Source of the DNA: Streptomyces jeddahensis
GTDB taxonomy: Bacteria > Actinomycetota > Actinomycetes > Streptomycetales > Streptomycetaceae
DNA length: 63,205 nt
Assembly: GCF_001642995.1 (NCBI RefSeq)
Contig: NZ_LOHS01000067.1
Coordinates: 1 to 63,205, forward strand
Direction: 5' to 3'
Shown here: piece after piece, positions 44,956-54,079 of the stretch
How the letters are laid out: every line of letters starts with the position of its first letter
How positions within the stretch are numbered: position 1 is the first letter of the stretch
The notes under the pieces: model-generated
Told to the model about the DNA's origin: nothing
Database searches by the model: none
The model's input: only the letters and a program-made list of their open reading frames with translations
Program-made: the position numbers and the translations under genes

Positions 44956-46476
44956 TCAGCCGGCGTGGCGCAGCCGGATGACGTTCCAGGAGACGGGCGG
45001 CAGGCTCTCGGTGAGCCGTCCGTCGGTGACGAAACCGGTGCCGGCCTCGCGCGGGCGGACCCGGCCGGGGTTGTCCTGGGTGTTGGTGGCGCGGATGTCG
45101 GTGTCATTCAGCACCGAGTGCTCCACCGGCGTGTAACCGGGGAACGCCCGCAGGTCGAGGGCGAGTTCGACGTCCTCGCTCTGGTGCCGGTTGACGGCGA
45201 AGACGGTGAGCTCGTCAGCCCCGTCCGCGCCGGCGATGTGCGTGGCGACGGCGTCGACGACGGGGACCTCGCCGAACCGCTTCGTGTCGTACACCGGCGC
45301 GACCGGCTCCACCCGCAGGACGGTGCCGCGGGCGTGGCGGGCGGCCTGGGCGAAGGGGTGGAAGGTGGTCTGGCGCCAGCTCGGGCCGCCGGGTTCGCTG
45401 CGGATGGGGGCGATGACGTTGACGAGCTGGGCCAGGGAGGCAGCGGTGACCCGGTCGGCGTGCCGCAGCAGGCTGATCAGCAGCCCGCCGACGACGACGG
45501 CGTCGGCGACGTTGTACTCGTCCTCGATGACCCGGGGGGCGACGGCCCAGTCGGTGGGCTTCTCCTGCGACTCGAAACGGGTGTTGTACCAGACGTTCCA
45601 CTCGTCGAAGGAGAGGTTGATCCGCTTCTTCCGGCGGAGCTTGGCCCGTACGTGGTCGGCCGTGGCGACCACGGACTCGACGAAGTGGTCCATGTCGACC
45701 CCGGAGGCCAGGAAGCTGCCGAGGTCGCCGTCGAGCTCCTCGTAGTAGGCGTGACAGGAGATGTAGTCGACCTGGTCGTAGGCGTGCTCCAGGACGGTCG
45801 CCTCCCAGGAACCGAAGGTCGGCATCGAGGAGCTGGAGCTGCCGCAGGCCACCAGCTCCAGCCTGGGGTCGATCATGCGCATGGCGCGGGCGGTCTCGGC
45901 GGCCAGGCGGCCGTACTCGGCGGCGGTCTTGTGCCCGGTCTGCCAGGGGCCGTCCATCTCGTTGCCCAGGCACCACATGCGGATGCCGAAGGGCTCCTTG
46001 GTGCCGTTGGCCCCCCGCCGGTCGGACAGCGCGGTGCCCTCGGGATGGTTGCAGTACTCCAGCAGGTCCAGGGCCTCCGCGACACCACGCGTGCCGAGGT
46101 TGACGGCCATCATGGGCTCGACGCCGGCCTTCTCGGCCCAGCGGTGGAACTCGTGCAGACCGAAGGCGTTGGTCTCCGTGCTGTGCCAGGCGAGGTCGAG
46201 GCGGGTGGGACGCTGCTCCACCGGGCCGACGCTGTCCTCCCAGCGGAAGCCAGAGACGAAGTTGCCGCCCGGGTAGCGCACGGTGGTCACGCCCAGCTCG
46301 CGCACCAGGTCCAGGACGTCACGGCGCAGGCCGTCCTCGTCGGCCAGCGGATGGCCGGGCTCGTAGATGCCGGTGTAGACGCAGCGGCCCATGTGCTCGA
46401 CGAAGGAGCCGAAGGTACGGGGACTCACGTCGGCGACGCGGAAGGCGGGGTCGACGGTCAGGGAGGCGTGCAGCAT
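44956..46476 (-). CDS. abfA: GH51 alpha-L-arabinofuranosidase
   Basis: A 506-residue intracellular glycosidase (no signal peptide) that removes terminal arabinofuranose from oligosaccharides. Catalytic acid/base Glu173 is in WCLGNEMDGPWQ and nucleophile Glu292 in LSFDEWNVWY. RYPGGNFVSGFRWEDSVGP is a clear family signature. It is 62 bases downstream of the permeases in the same direction, so it works on what the transporter imports. GGAG lies about nine bases before ATG 46476. Confidence 0.92.
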   Translation of the reverse strand: MLHASLTVDPAFRVADVSPRTFGSFVEHMGRCVYTGIYEPGHPLADEDGLRRDVLDLVRELGVTTVRYPGGNFVSGFRWEDSVGPVEQRPTRLDLAWHSTETNAFGLHEFHRWAEKAGVEPMMAVNLGTRGVAEALDLLEYCNHPEGTALSDRRGANGTKEPFGIRMWCLGNEMDGPWQTGHKTAAEYGRLAAETARAMRMIDPRLELVACGSSSSSMPTFGSWEATVLEHAYDQVDYISCHAYYEELDGDLGSFLASGVDMDHFVESVVATADHVRAKLRRKKRINLSFDEWNVWYNTRFESQEKPTDWAVAPRVIEDEYNVADAVVVGGLLISLLRHADRVTAASLAQLVNVIAPIRSEPGGPSWRQTTFHPFAQAARHARGTVLRVEPVAPVYDTKRFGEVPVVDAVATHIAGADGADELTVFAVNRHQSEDVELALDLRAFPGYTPVEHSVLNDTDIRATNTQDNPGRVRPREAGTGFVTDGRLTESLPPVSWNVIRLRHAG

Positions 46477-46538
46477 GAAGGTCGCTCCGGAAGGTACGCG
46501 AGAAGAGGAGGAAGGCAGGGGCTACGTGAGGCTTCCGG

Positions 46539-47444
46539 CTACTTGAGGCTTCCGACGGTCAGACCGCCGCGCCAGTACCGCTGCAGGAGGAGGAAGGCCA
46601 CGATCAGTGGGAGGATCGCCACGAGAGAACCCGCGATGACGAGGGTGAACAGCGCGTTGGCGCCGGACTGGATCAGCGCACCCTGGTACCAGGACTGCAG
46701 GCCGACGGTGAGCGGGAACAGCTTGTCGTTGTTCAGCATCACCAGTGGCAGGAAGAAGTTGTTCCAGGTGCCGACCATGGAGAACAGCAGCACGGTCACC
46801 AGTGCGGGCTTCAGCGTCGGCAGCGCCACGTTGAACAGCACCCGCATCTCTCCGGCGCCGTCCACGCGGGCGGCCTCCAGCAGCTCGTCCGGCAGGGACT
46901 CCTGCACGTACACCCGCACCAGGTAGACACCGAACGGGTTGAGCAGCGAGGGCAGGATGACCGCCCACATGGTGTTGGTCAGCGCCACCTTGCTCAGCAG
47001 CAGATAGGTCGGGATGGCCAGCGCGGTCGCGGGCACCATGATGGCGCCGAGGAGGCTGGAGAAGAGCAGGTTGCGGCCGGGGAAGCGGTACTTGGCGAAG
47101 GCGTAGCCGGCGAAGGTGGCCACGGCGGTGGCGCCGACGCCGCTGATGCCCGCGTAGATCGCGGTGTTGCCCATCCAGCGCAGGTACTCGCCACCGTTGT
47201 AGGTGAACAGTTGCTGGAGGTTGTCGAAGAACGAGCCCGGCGAGTGGAACCACAGGGCCGCGGTCGAGAACAGCGCGTCGTTGTTCTTCGTGGCCGCGAC
47301 GACCAGCCACCAGAAGGGCATCAGGAAGTAAAGGATCATCGCCACCATCACCGCGTTGACGGTGACGCGCCCTCGGGCGGAGGACTTGACGCGGGGCGCC
47401 CGGTCGGTGGTGACGGCGGGAACGGGGGCAGCGGCGGTCGTCAC
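46539..47444 (-). CDS. arabino-oligosaccharide ABC importer permease 2
   Basis: A 301-residue MalG-class permease with six helices; EAA loop EAARVDGAGEMRVLFNVALP. It overlaps permease 1 by ATGA. Substrate inferred from the arabinan neighbours. Confidence 0.88.
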   Translation of the reverse strand: MTTAAAPVPAVTTDRAPRVKSSARGRVTVNAVMVAMILYFLMPFWWLVVAATKNNDALFSTAALWFHSPGSFFDNLQQLFTYNGGEYLRWMGNTAIYAGISGVGATAVATFAGYAFAKYRFPGRNLLFSSLLGAIMVPATALAIPTYLLLSKVALTNTMWAVILPSLLNPFGVYLVRVYVQESLPDELLEAARVDGAGEMRVLFNVALPTLKPALVTVLLFSMVGTWNNFFLPLVMLNNDKLFPLTVGLQSWYQGALIQSGANALFTLVIAGSLVAILPLIVAFLLLQRYWRGGLTVGSLK

Positions 47445-48436
47445 TTCAGTCCGCTCCTTTTACGCGTGGCGAACAGGAAGAGGTAGGAGCCGATGAAGAC
47501 CACCGCTCCGAGCGAGAAGGAGATGGCGGCGGAGTAGTTGAACTCCGAGTACTGGAAGGCCAGGTTGTAGGCGTACAGGTTCGGCGTGTAGTCCGGGGTG
47601 ATCACCGAGGAGGCGGTCGGCTCGAGCACGCGGGGCTCGGTGAAGAACTGCAGCGTGCCGATGATGGTGAACATCAGGGTCAGCACGATCGCCGAGGAGA
47701 TCATCGGGACCTTGATGCGCAGGGCCGTCTGGAGCTGCCCGGCGCCGTCCAGCTTGGCCGCCTCGTACACCTCGCGGGGCAGGCCCTGGAGGGCGGCGTA
47801 CAGGACGATCATGTTGTAGCCGGTCCACTGCCAGGTCACGATGTTGCCCAGCGACGTCAGCATCAGGCTGTGACCCAGCAGGTCGACCTTCCCCAGGCCG
47901 AGCGCGTCGGTCAGGGAGTTCACCGGGCCGAAGGTGGGGCTGTACAGGAAGCCCCACATCAGGGCGCCGATCACCGCGGGCACGGCATACGGCATGAACA
48001 GCGTCATCCTGAAGACCTTGGCGAGGCGGCTGGTGACCTCGTCGATGATCAGCGCCCCGAGCAGGGCGAGCCCCAGCATCACCGGGATCTGCACCAGGCC
48101 GAAGACCACCACGCGGCGCACGCCGGACAGGAAGTGCGGGTCGGTGAAGGTCTGCTTGTAGTTGGCGAACCAGCTGAAGTGGTCACCGCCGACCAAGGTC
48201 GAGGTCCGCAGACTCAGCCAGAAGGCGTACGCCAGCGGAGCCACCAGGAAGGCCGCGAAGAGCAGGCCGAACGGGGTGACCAGCAGCAGGCCCATGGCCT
48301 TGTGGCGGGTGCGGGCGGACAGCCCTGCGGTGCGGCGGCCCGTCTTGCGGCCGGCGGCGTAGGTGCCGGCGACCTTCTCGACGGATGGGCTCGGGGGTAC
48401 GGCCGCCGCGGGTCCCTGCTGTCTGAGCAGGCTCAT
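47441..48436 (-). CDS. arabino-oligosaccharide ABC importer permease 1
   Basis: A 331-residue MalF-class permease. After a basic 48-residue N-terminus come six helices; the EAA loop is EAAKLDGAGQLQTALRIKVP. AAGGAG precedes ATG 48436. Second gene of the importer, 101 bases after the binding-protein gene. Confidence 0.88.
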   Translation of the reverse strand: MSLLRQQGPAAAVPPSPSVEKVAGTYAAGRKTGRRTAGLSARTRHKAMGLLLVTPFGLLFAAFLVAPLAYAFWLSLRTSTLVGGDHFSWFANYKQTFTDPHFLSGVRRVVVFGLVQIPVMLGLALLGALIIDEVTSRLAKVFRMTLFMPYAVPAVIGALMWGFLYSPTFGPVNSLTDALGLGKVDLLGHSLMLTSLGNIVTWQWTGYNMIVLYAALQGLPREVYEAAKLDGAGQLQTALRIKVPMISSAIVLTLMFTIIGTLQFFTEPRVLEPTASSVITPDYTPNLYAYNLAFQYSEFNYSAAISFSLGAVVFIGSYLFLFATRKRSGLK

Positions 48437-48537
48437 CACTTCTCCTTGCGCGTCTTGCGGGCCCCCGGCCGGTGGCGGGCGTACGACGCCTGGGGCGCCG
48501 CCGGCGGGGGCAATGGGGAGTCGGGGACTCGGGCCGG

Positions 48538-49893
48538 TTACTTGCTGACCTTGAATCCCTGCTTGGCCGCGTAGGAGGTCACCTGGTCCTGGACGTTGTC
48601 GTTCACGGACGACCAGGCGGTCTGGCCCTGGAGAGCCTTGCCCACCTCACTGGTGTCGGTGTTGTAGGCGAAGTCCTGGAATGGGCTCCAGTCGAAGCCG
48701 CCGATGCCGTTCGCGGCGGGCACGAACACCTTGTTGATCTGCTGGCCGCCGAAGAAGTCGTACTTCTTGTCGCGGAAGTACGAGCCGTTGAGGATCGGGT
48801 TGGACAGCGGGAAGAGGTAGGCCTGGTCTATGCCGATCTTCCAGGCGGCCTCGGAGGTGCCGAAGAGCTCGCGGGCGACCTGGGTGGCCTCCTTGGGGTG
48901 CTTGGTCTGCGTGGTCACCGCGAAGCTCGAACCGCCCCAGTCGCCCTGGGCGTTGCCGCCGGCCGTCCACTGCGGCAGCGGGGCCACCCGCCACTTGCCC
49001 GCGGTCTTCTTGGCGACGCTGGAGAGATAACCCGGACCCCAGCCGGCCGCGATGTAGGTGGCGTACTTACCGCTGCTGAGACCGTTGTAGAAGTCCGTGG
49101 TCGCGTACGACTGGGTGTCGACCAGCTTGTTCTTGACCAGGTCGCCCCAATAGTCGTAGACCTTCTTGGCGCCCGCGTCGTTGAGCTTGACCCCGATGTC
49201 CGGCAGCTTGCTCGCCGCGTAGGTGTAGGGGCGGGAACCGGCCTGCCACATCAGGCCCTGACGCCAGCCGGCCGCCGTCTCATCGCTGCCGAAGTCGGTC
49301 ATGTACGCCTTCGGGTCGGCCTTGTGCAGCTTGGCCGCCTCCTCCTTGAACTCCGCCCACGTCGTGGGGACCTTCAGCTTGTACTTCTTGAACAGGTCCG
49401 CCCGGTACATCATCGCCATCGGGCCGCCGTCGACCGGGATGGCATAGACGTGGTCACCGTCGGAGACCTGCTTCCAGGCCCAGTCCACGTACTTGTCCTT
49501 GTCGGCGTTGGCGCCGTACTTGCCCATGTCCAGCAGGCCCTTGGAGAGCTGGATGGTCGGCAGCTCCTGGAACTCCAGCATGACGACGTCCGGGGCGCCC
49601 TGGCCGGCCTTCAGCGCGGTCTTCAGCTTGGTGTACTCGTCCTGACCGACGCCCGCCTGCACCCAGTCGACCTGGACGTCCTTGTGCGTCTTGTTGAACT
49701 CGGCCACGACCTGCTTGAACTGCGGGTACCAGGCCCACACCTTGATGTGCACCGGCCCTTTGCTCGCGGCACCGCTCCCGCTGTCGCTTCCGCCGCCGCA
49801 GGCCGCGAGGAGCACGCCGGCGAGGGTGGCGGAGGTCGCCGCGACCGCTGTCCGGCGGACGGAACGAAGCTTGGGCCTTCTGTTGGAGGACAT
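48538..49893 (-). CDS. arabino-oligosaccharide-binding lipoprotein
   Basis: A 451-residue binding protein. ATG 49893, behind GGAG, gives a signal peptide with lipobox GVLLAAC. The body is typical of oligosaccharide-binding proteins (HIKVWAWYPQFKQVVAEFNK, GAPDVVMLEFQELPTIQ, YAIPVDGGPMAMMYRADLFK, VPTTWAEFKEEAAKL). It opens the leftward operon transporter-GH51-GH93. No ATPase gene is nearby, so the shared MsiK is the likely energiser. Confidence 0.9.
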   Translation of the reverse strand: MSSNRRPKLRSVRRTAVAATSATLAGVLLAACGGGSDSGSGAASKGPVHIKVWAWYPQFKQVVAEFNKTHKDVQVDWVQAGVGQDEYTKLKTALKAGQGAPDVVMLEFQELPTIQLSKGLLDMGKYGANADKDKYVDWAWKQVSDGDHVYAIPVDGGPMAMMYRADLFKKYKLKVPTTWAEFKEEAAKLHKADPKAYMTDFGSDETAAGWRQGLMWQAGSRPYTYAASKLPDIGVKLNDAGAKKVYDYWGDLVKNKLVDTQSYATTDFYNGLSSGKYATYIAAGWGPGYLSSVAKKTAGKWRVAPLPQWTAGGNAQGDWGGSSFAVTTQTKHPKEATQVARELFGTSEAAWKIGIDQAYLFPLSNPILNGSYFRDKKYDFFGGQQINKVFVPAANGIGGFDWSPFQDFAYNTDTSEVGKALQGQTAWSSVNDNVQDQVTSYAAKQGFKVSK

Positions 49894-50377
49894 GAGAAAT
49901 CTCCTGGGTGTGGTGCCCGACCCGCAAGGCCAGGAACGAGGGAGGTAGGGGAGGTAGGGGGAGGTACGGAGGTGTGCCGGACGCGCGGAGGTCCGGCGAG
50001 GAAGGGCTGAGAGCACAGATGCGCACCGGCTCCGGTGAGGGCGGTCGCTTCAGGCGCGGGCGCTCAGGTGTGCTGCCCGCCGACAGATCCTGGCGGGCGG
50101 ACGTCGGTCGACGCGGGAGGGTGGGGCGTGCGTGACGTCGGTGAGAGTGAGAGACAGACAGCTCTGCGATCAGCGCGCGGGCGCGCTCAGACCACGAAGG
50201 GTAAAGAGTGATGCACTGTCAGGACGGGTGCGGCTCCCGGCCCGTGAGAGCTTACGGTTCCCACTGCGGCTCCTACTGGTCATCCCCGTGAGCACTCTCG
50301 GGGATCCGGTCCGCGACGCGGTGACGTCACGGTCCCTGAGGTACGTGATCCGCTGGATCAGACCCCTTCTGCTACGC

Positions 50378-50393
50378 TTTGCAGCGCTGCAAA
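50378..50393. promoter_or_regulatory. LacI-type operator, perfect 16-bp palindrome
   Basis: TTTGCAGCGCTGCAAA is fully symmetric with a central CG, as LacI-family operators are. It lies in the 597-base region between the divergent binding-protein and lacI genes; 49894-50377 shows no gene. Confidence 0.75.
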
Positions 50394-50409
50394 AGTGTTA
50401 ACCGAGAAG

Positions 50410-50423
50410 TTGCCGCGCTGCAA
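50410..50423. promoter_or_regulatory. second LacI-type site, imperfect palindrome
   Basis: TTGCCGCGCTGCAA differs from perfect symmetry at one base pair. Its centre is about 31 bases from the first site, roughly three helical turns. Confidence 0.6.
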
Positions 50424-50451
50424 GAGGCGCAGGAGCCTTCTTGGGGGAAAA

Positions 50452-50465
50452 TTTCAGCGCTGAAA
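50452..50465. promoter_or_regulatory. third LacI-type site, perfect 14-bp palindrome
   Basis: TTTCAGCGCTGAAA, about 42 bases after the second site and 25 bases before the lacI start, well placed for autorepression. Confidence 0.7.
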
Positions 50466-50490
50466 CCGACATCCGGGATGAAGGTGGCAT

Positions 50491-51525
50491 ATGGCAAAGG
50501 GCGTCACACTTCGCGACGTCGCGGCGCTCGCCGGCGTCTCCAGCCGCACCGTGTCCAACGTGGTCAACGGCTACGCGCCGGTCTCCGAGGCCACCCGTGC
50601 CCGGGTGCAGCGGGCCGTGGACGAGCTGGGCTACCGGCCCAACGTGCTGGCCCGCAACCTCGCCGCCGGACGCTCGGGCCAGATCGCCGTGGTCGTGCCG
50701 TACCTGGACACGCCGTACTTCGCCGAGCTGCTGCAGGGCATCATCCGCGCGGCCCGGGTGCAGGGCTACAACGTCCTGATCGACCAGACCGACGGGGACG
50801 CGGAGCACGAGAAGCTGTTCCTCAGCCGGGGCTCACAGCATCTGCTGTTCGACGGCGTGATCTTCAGCCCGCTGGGCCTGGCCCAGTCCGACCTGAGCGA
50901 GCGCGACCCGAGCCTGCCGCTCGTCGTGCTCGGCGAGCGGGTGAGCGACGGCAGCTTCGACCACGTCGGCATCGACGACGTCATCGCATCCCTGGAGGCC
51001 ACCGAGCATCTGCTCGGCCTCGGCCGGCGCCGCGTCGCCGCCATCGGCGACCAGCCGTACCGCACCGGCGAGGCGGCCCAGCTGCGCACTCGCGGCTACC
51101 GGCTGGCCCACGAGCGGGCCGGCATACCCGTCCGCGAGGAACTCGTCATCTCCACCCCGCGCTTCAACCGATCCGACGGCGCGAGAGCCATGGCCCACCT
51201 GCTCGACCTCGAGGAACCGCCCGACGCGGTCTTCTGCTACAGCGACCTCGTGGCTCTGGGCGCCCTGCACACCCTGGCGGAACGCGGGCTGCGCGTCCCG
51301 GAGGACGTCGCCGTCGTCGGCTATGACGACATCGAGGACGGCCGCTACTCCAATCCGCCCGTCACGACGGTCTCCCCGGACAAGAAGGTGATCGCCGAGA
51401 CGGCGGTGGAGCGCCTCCTCAAGCGGATCGGTAGCCCGACCTCCGTCCCCGGAAGGGAGATCCGGGCCCCGCACCGGTTGATCCCGCGGGCGAGCACCAT
51501 CGGGCGGGAACGGCGGGGGCCGTGA
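50491..51525 (+). CDS. LacI family repressor of the arabinan operon
   Basis: A 344-residue repressor. The helix-turn-helix VTLRDVAALAGVSSRTVSNV is followed by the hinge helix VLARNLAAGRSG and a periplasmic-binding-protein-like effector domain (VVVPYLDTPYFAELLQGII, then PDAVFCYSDLVALGAL and VAVVGYDDIEDGRYSNPPV). Three palindromes sit in its promoter. Being divergent from the transporter-glycosidase operon, it probably represses both directions until an arabinose-derived sugar binds. Confidence 0.88.
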   Translation: MAKGVTLRDVAALAGVSSRTVSNVVNGYAPVSEATRARVQRAVDELGYRPNVLARNLAAGRSGQIAVVVPYLDTPYFAELLQGIIRAARVQGYNVLIDQTDGDAEHEKLFLSRGSQHLLFDGVIFSPLGLAQSDLSERDPSLPLVVLGERVSDGSFDHVGIDDVIASLEATEHLLGLGRRRVAAIGDQPYRTGEAAQLRTRGYRLAHERAGIPVREELVISTPRFNRSDGARAMAHLLDLEEPPDAVFCYSDLVALGALHTLAERGLRVPEDVAVVGYDDIEDGRYSNPPVTTVSPDKKVIAETAVERLLKRIGSPTSVPGREIRAPHRLIPRASTIGRERRGP

Positions 51526-51606
51526 ACACCGAAGTGGCGCACCATGGGTGACCGTTTACAGATCGTTTTCTCCCGTTGCTTCACCCCGAAACAGCGTTTG
51601 ATCCTG

Positions 51607-51720
51607 CTATGCCGGGTCGCGCCAGGAGATGGTGGCCTTGCCGGTGAGGCGTCGGGCCATGAGGTCGGTCATGGCGAGGTGGATGATGGCTTCGGAGCGG
51701 GCTGGGACGGTTTCGCAGAG
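51607..51720 (-). pseudogene. C-terminal tail of an IS5-type transposase
   Basis: The minus strand reads SEAIIHLAMTDLMARRLTGK followed by ATISWRDPA and a TAG at 51607-51609. This is the characteristic tail of IS5-superfamily transposases in Streptomyces. Nothing upstream of about 51720 matches. Confidence 0.55.
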
Positions 51721-51721
51721 G

Positions 51722-52190
51722 GGCCGAGACACACCGGGCACTCCGCCTCTCGCCTGCCGCAGCACGACCACCCGCTGCCAAGGGCCGCTGACGCCTCCGG
51801 CGTGACCTGCACCGCCCCGAGCAGAACACCGCCTCCGCCGCCATCGTCACCGCAGCGCATCACCATACGCCCGGCAGTACCGCCGGGCCGGCCCGCCAGC
51901 CGCGCGCAGTGAGCACGCGGGAGGCGAACACACCCAGCACGCGGGCCAGATCAGCGGGGTGCAGCTGGGCCGCGTCGCGCCCACGCGCGCGTGTCCAGTG
52001 CGTCCCGATCGCCTGCTGCGCGCACTGCCGCCGGCCGCCCTGCGCCGGGCGGCAGACCCGCGGCCACGGCCCGAGCCCGCGCTGGGTCAACTTCCGCTTG
52101 GTCTTGGCGAGTTGTGCGCATCTGACCGAGCAATGCCGGGAGGCTCTGGCGTCGTCAGCTCCGCACGCATCTATACGATGATTCCGCAAC
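51722..52190 (-). pseudogene. remnant of one or two small Cys-rich genes
   Basis: Two overlapping minus-strand frames look coding. One reads CGADDARASRHCSVRCAQLA and ends DLARVLGVFASRVLTARGW, PAVLPGVW. The next begins inside that stop (ATGGTGA) and holds ALGSGWSCCGRREAECPVCL before being cut by the transposase tail. The paired-Cys patterns look like zinc-binding proteins common on actinomycete plasmids. No reliable start. Function unknown. Confidence 0.3.
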
Positions 52191-52212
52191 GTCTGATGGA
52201 AGGTCACCGTAC

Positions 52213-52593
52213 ATGCACAGAAGTCGAACATACGCTGCCATAATCGACACACCCGAAGCCGAGGCTGCCCAGGCAGCGAACTTCTGGTCAGCGGCTCTCG
52301 GTGTCGATGCTCAACCGTTTCCACCGGCACCACAGTTCACCACCCTCCATCAGGCTCTGCCAGGACTCATCACTGCCATCCAAGCGGTCAACGACGCACC
52401 TCGTATCCACCTGGACATCGAGACTGACGACGTCGAGGCGGAAACCGCGCGCTTGATCGCCCTGGGCGCGGAGCAGATTTCGCGGTGGCAGGAGTGCCAC
52501 GTGCTACGAGTACCTGGCGGGCACCTGATCTGTGTACTACCCGTGGAGAGCGATCCCGAAGTCTTCCAAGCGGGGGCCACCGTCTGGCCGTGA
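52213..52593 (+). CDS. VOC (glyoxalase-fold) protein
   Basis: A 126-residue protein of two beta-alpha-beta-beta-beta units: AAIIDTPEAEAAQAANFWSA at the start, IHLDIETDDVEAETARLIAL, and the closing VLRVPGGHLICVLPV. Single-domain VOC proteins act in metal-dependent dioxygenation, glyoxalase reactions or antibiotic binding; no substrate can be assigned. It stands alone. Confidence 0.75.
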   Translation: MHRSRTYAAIIDTPEAEAAQAANFWSAALGVDAQPFPPAPQFTTLHQALPGLITAIQAVNDAPRIHLDIETDDVEAETARLIALGAEQISRWQECHVLRVPGGHLICVLPVESDPEVFQAGATVWP

Positions 52594-52749
52594 CGACGCA
52601 GCTATGGCTATGCAGATCTTGGAACGTGCGGGTCGACCAGGTTTCCCGCCGGGAGGATCTTCCGGTTGCGCACATGAAGGCCGAGCCCGTCCAGTTCAAC
52701 TCGGCTGCACCGTGTGATTGCCTCGCGCACGTGTACGGCAATGCGGACA

Positions 52750-53490
52750 CCCGCTCGCTGAAGCCGGCAGCAGGGTCCTTCTGATCGACTTCGACCCGCA
52801 GGGGCTCCTGACACGGCAGCTCGGGTACGCCATGTTCGAGATCGACGATCCGAGCCTGGCCAAGTACATGCTGGGCGAGGCCAAGGGACATATCCGCGAG
52901 CTGCTCGTCCCGATAGAGGAAGGCGGCTTCGGCGGCAGGCTGTTCCTGCTACCTGCATGTAAGGACGCCTTCCTCCTGGACGCCAAGCTCGCCCCCAGCC
53001 GCAACATCCGGATCAAGGAGACCGCGTTGGAGAAGGCCCTCGAGCCGCTCGCGAAGGACTTCGACTACATCGTCGTCGACTGCCCCCGAGCCTGGGCTTC
53101 TCCATGGACACCGCCCTGTTCTACGGCCGCACCCGTGACGGGGAGGAGAAGGAGTCTTCCGGCATCGTCATCCCGGTGCTGGCGGAGGACTCCTCCGCGG
53201 ACGCCGACGACATGCTGTACGAACAGATCCAGGACCTGTCCGAGGACATGGACATCGAGATCGCCAAGCTCGGCTTCGTCGTCAACATGTACGACAGCCG
53301 CAAGGGCTACATCGCCACCTCTTCCCTCGACAGTTGGAAGCAGATCGGCGACCCGCCGGTGGTGGCGATCATGCCCGAGCTCAAGGAACAGCGCGAGGCG
53401 GTACGACTGAAGCAACCGCTGCTGACCTATGCACCGGACTGCGAGCAGTCCGAGGTCATGCGCACGATCGCCCGGAGGATCAGCGGATGA
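52750..53490 (+). pseudogene. parA: plasmid-type ParA ATPase, 5'-truncated and frameshifted
   Basis: Similarity begins abruptly at LAEAGSRVLLIDFDPQGLLT, so the N-terminus with the Walker A KGGVGKTT is missing. The Walker A' Asp region, the KDFDYIVVDCP Walker B and a long C-terminal half follow. At about 53088 one C is missing from a C run; the next frame gives MDTALFYGRTRDGEEKESSG and the rest to 53490. The acidic insertion (EDSSADADDMLYEQ) is typical of actinomycete plasmid ParA. It overlaps the next gene by ATGA. Confidence 0.72.
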
Positions 53491-53645
53491 GCGTCGCCGA
53501 CCGACTCGGTACTGTTCCTCCTTCGGCAATGTGCCCCCGTGGCCGTAGCGCCCGGGGCCGGGCCAAGGCCGTCGCCCAGGGCGACGTGCCCGCCTACGAA
53601 CTCGTGCGGCTTCACCTGGACGAGGTCTCCCCCACTCCCCTCAAG
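53487..53645 (+). pseudogene. parB: N-terminal stub of a plasmid ParB
   Basis: From ATG 53487 about 52 residues read as the start of actinomycete plasmid ParB (SARGRAKAVAQGDVPAYELV then RLHLDEVSPTPL). The frame then enters the palindrome region and loses all similarity. The spacer-binding and helix-turn-helix domains are absent. Confidence 0.55.
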
Positions 53646-53664
53646 TGGCTCGGGTGCGCCGTTG

Positions 53665-53888
53665 TTGTCCGCGGACAACACACCGGCAGCCTCGCGGCGA
53701 GCAGAGCGCGGGAAGCCGGCCGCGGAGCCCGTCTTGTCCGCGGACAACAACTCGAGCACGTCACAGCACTCCTCTACACCCGGCGCTCCTCCAAGCGACG
53801 TGACGGACGACGTGTTGTCCGCGGACAACAACCCCCGACCGCCTGCCCGGTCGAACGGCCCAGCAGACTCCGTGTTGTCCGCGGACAA
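53665..53888. repeat. array of four identical palindromes, candidate parS centromere
   Basis: TTGTCCGCGGACAA occurs at 53665-53678, 53734-53747, 53815-53828 and 53875-53888. Each is perfectly symmetric; the first and third extend to 18 symmetric bases. Start-to-start distances are 69, 81 and 60. Position directly after parA/parB remnants suggests ParB-binding sites. No gene is seen from 53646 to 54079. Confidence 0.7.
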
Positions 53889-54079
53889 CAGCCTCCGATC
53901 GAGTACTGCGAGATGAGCACCCGCGGAGCACCGCCAGCTGCTGCTCGTCATGAGCCAACAGGGACTTCGTGGCCCAGTACTTCCGACCTGAAGCATCGGA
54001 TGGCGCCACGGCTCCAGCAGCGCACAGGAGCACCGGCAAGCCATTGACCATGCGCACGAGGTACAGCGGCGTCCCTGAC

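Noticed and set aside
44935..46926. A 663-codon frame opposite the GH51 gene
   Set aside because: Antisense of a well-supported glycosidase with both catalytic Glu visible.
53665..53888. CRISPR array
   Set aside because: The repeat is a short palindrome, spacing varies (60-81 bases), and no cas genes are present.
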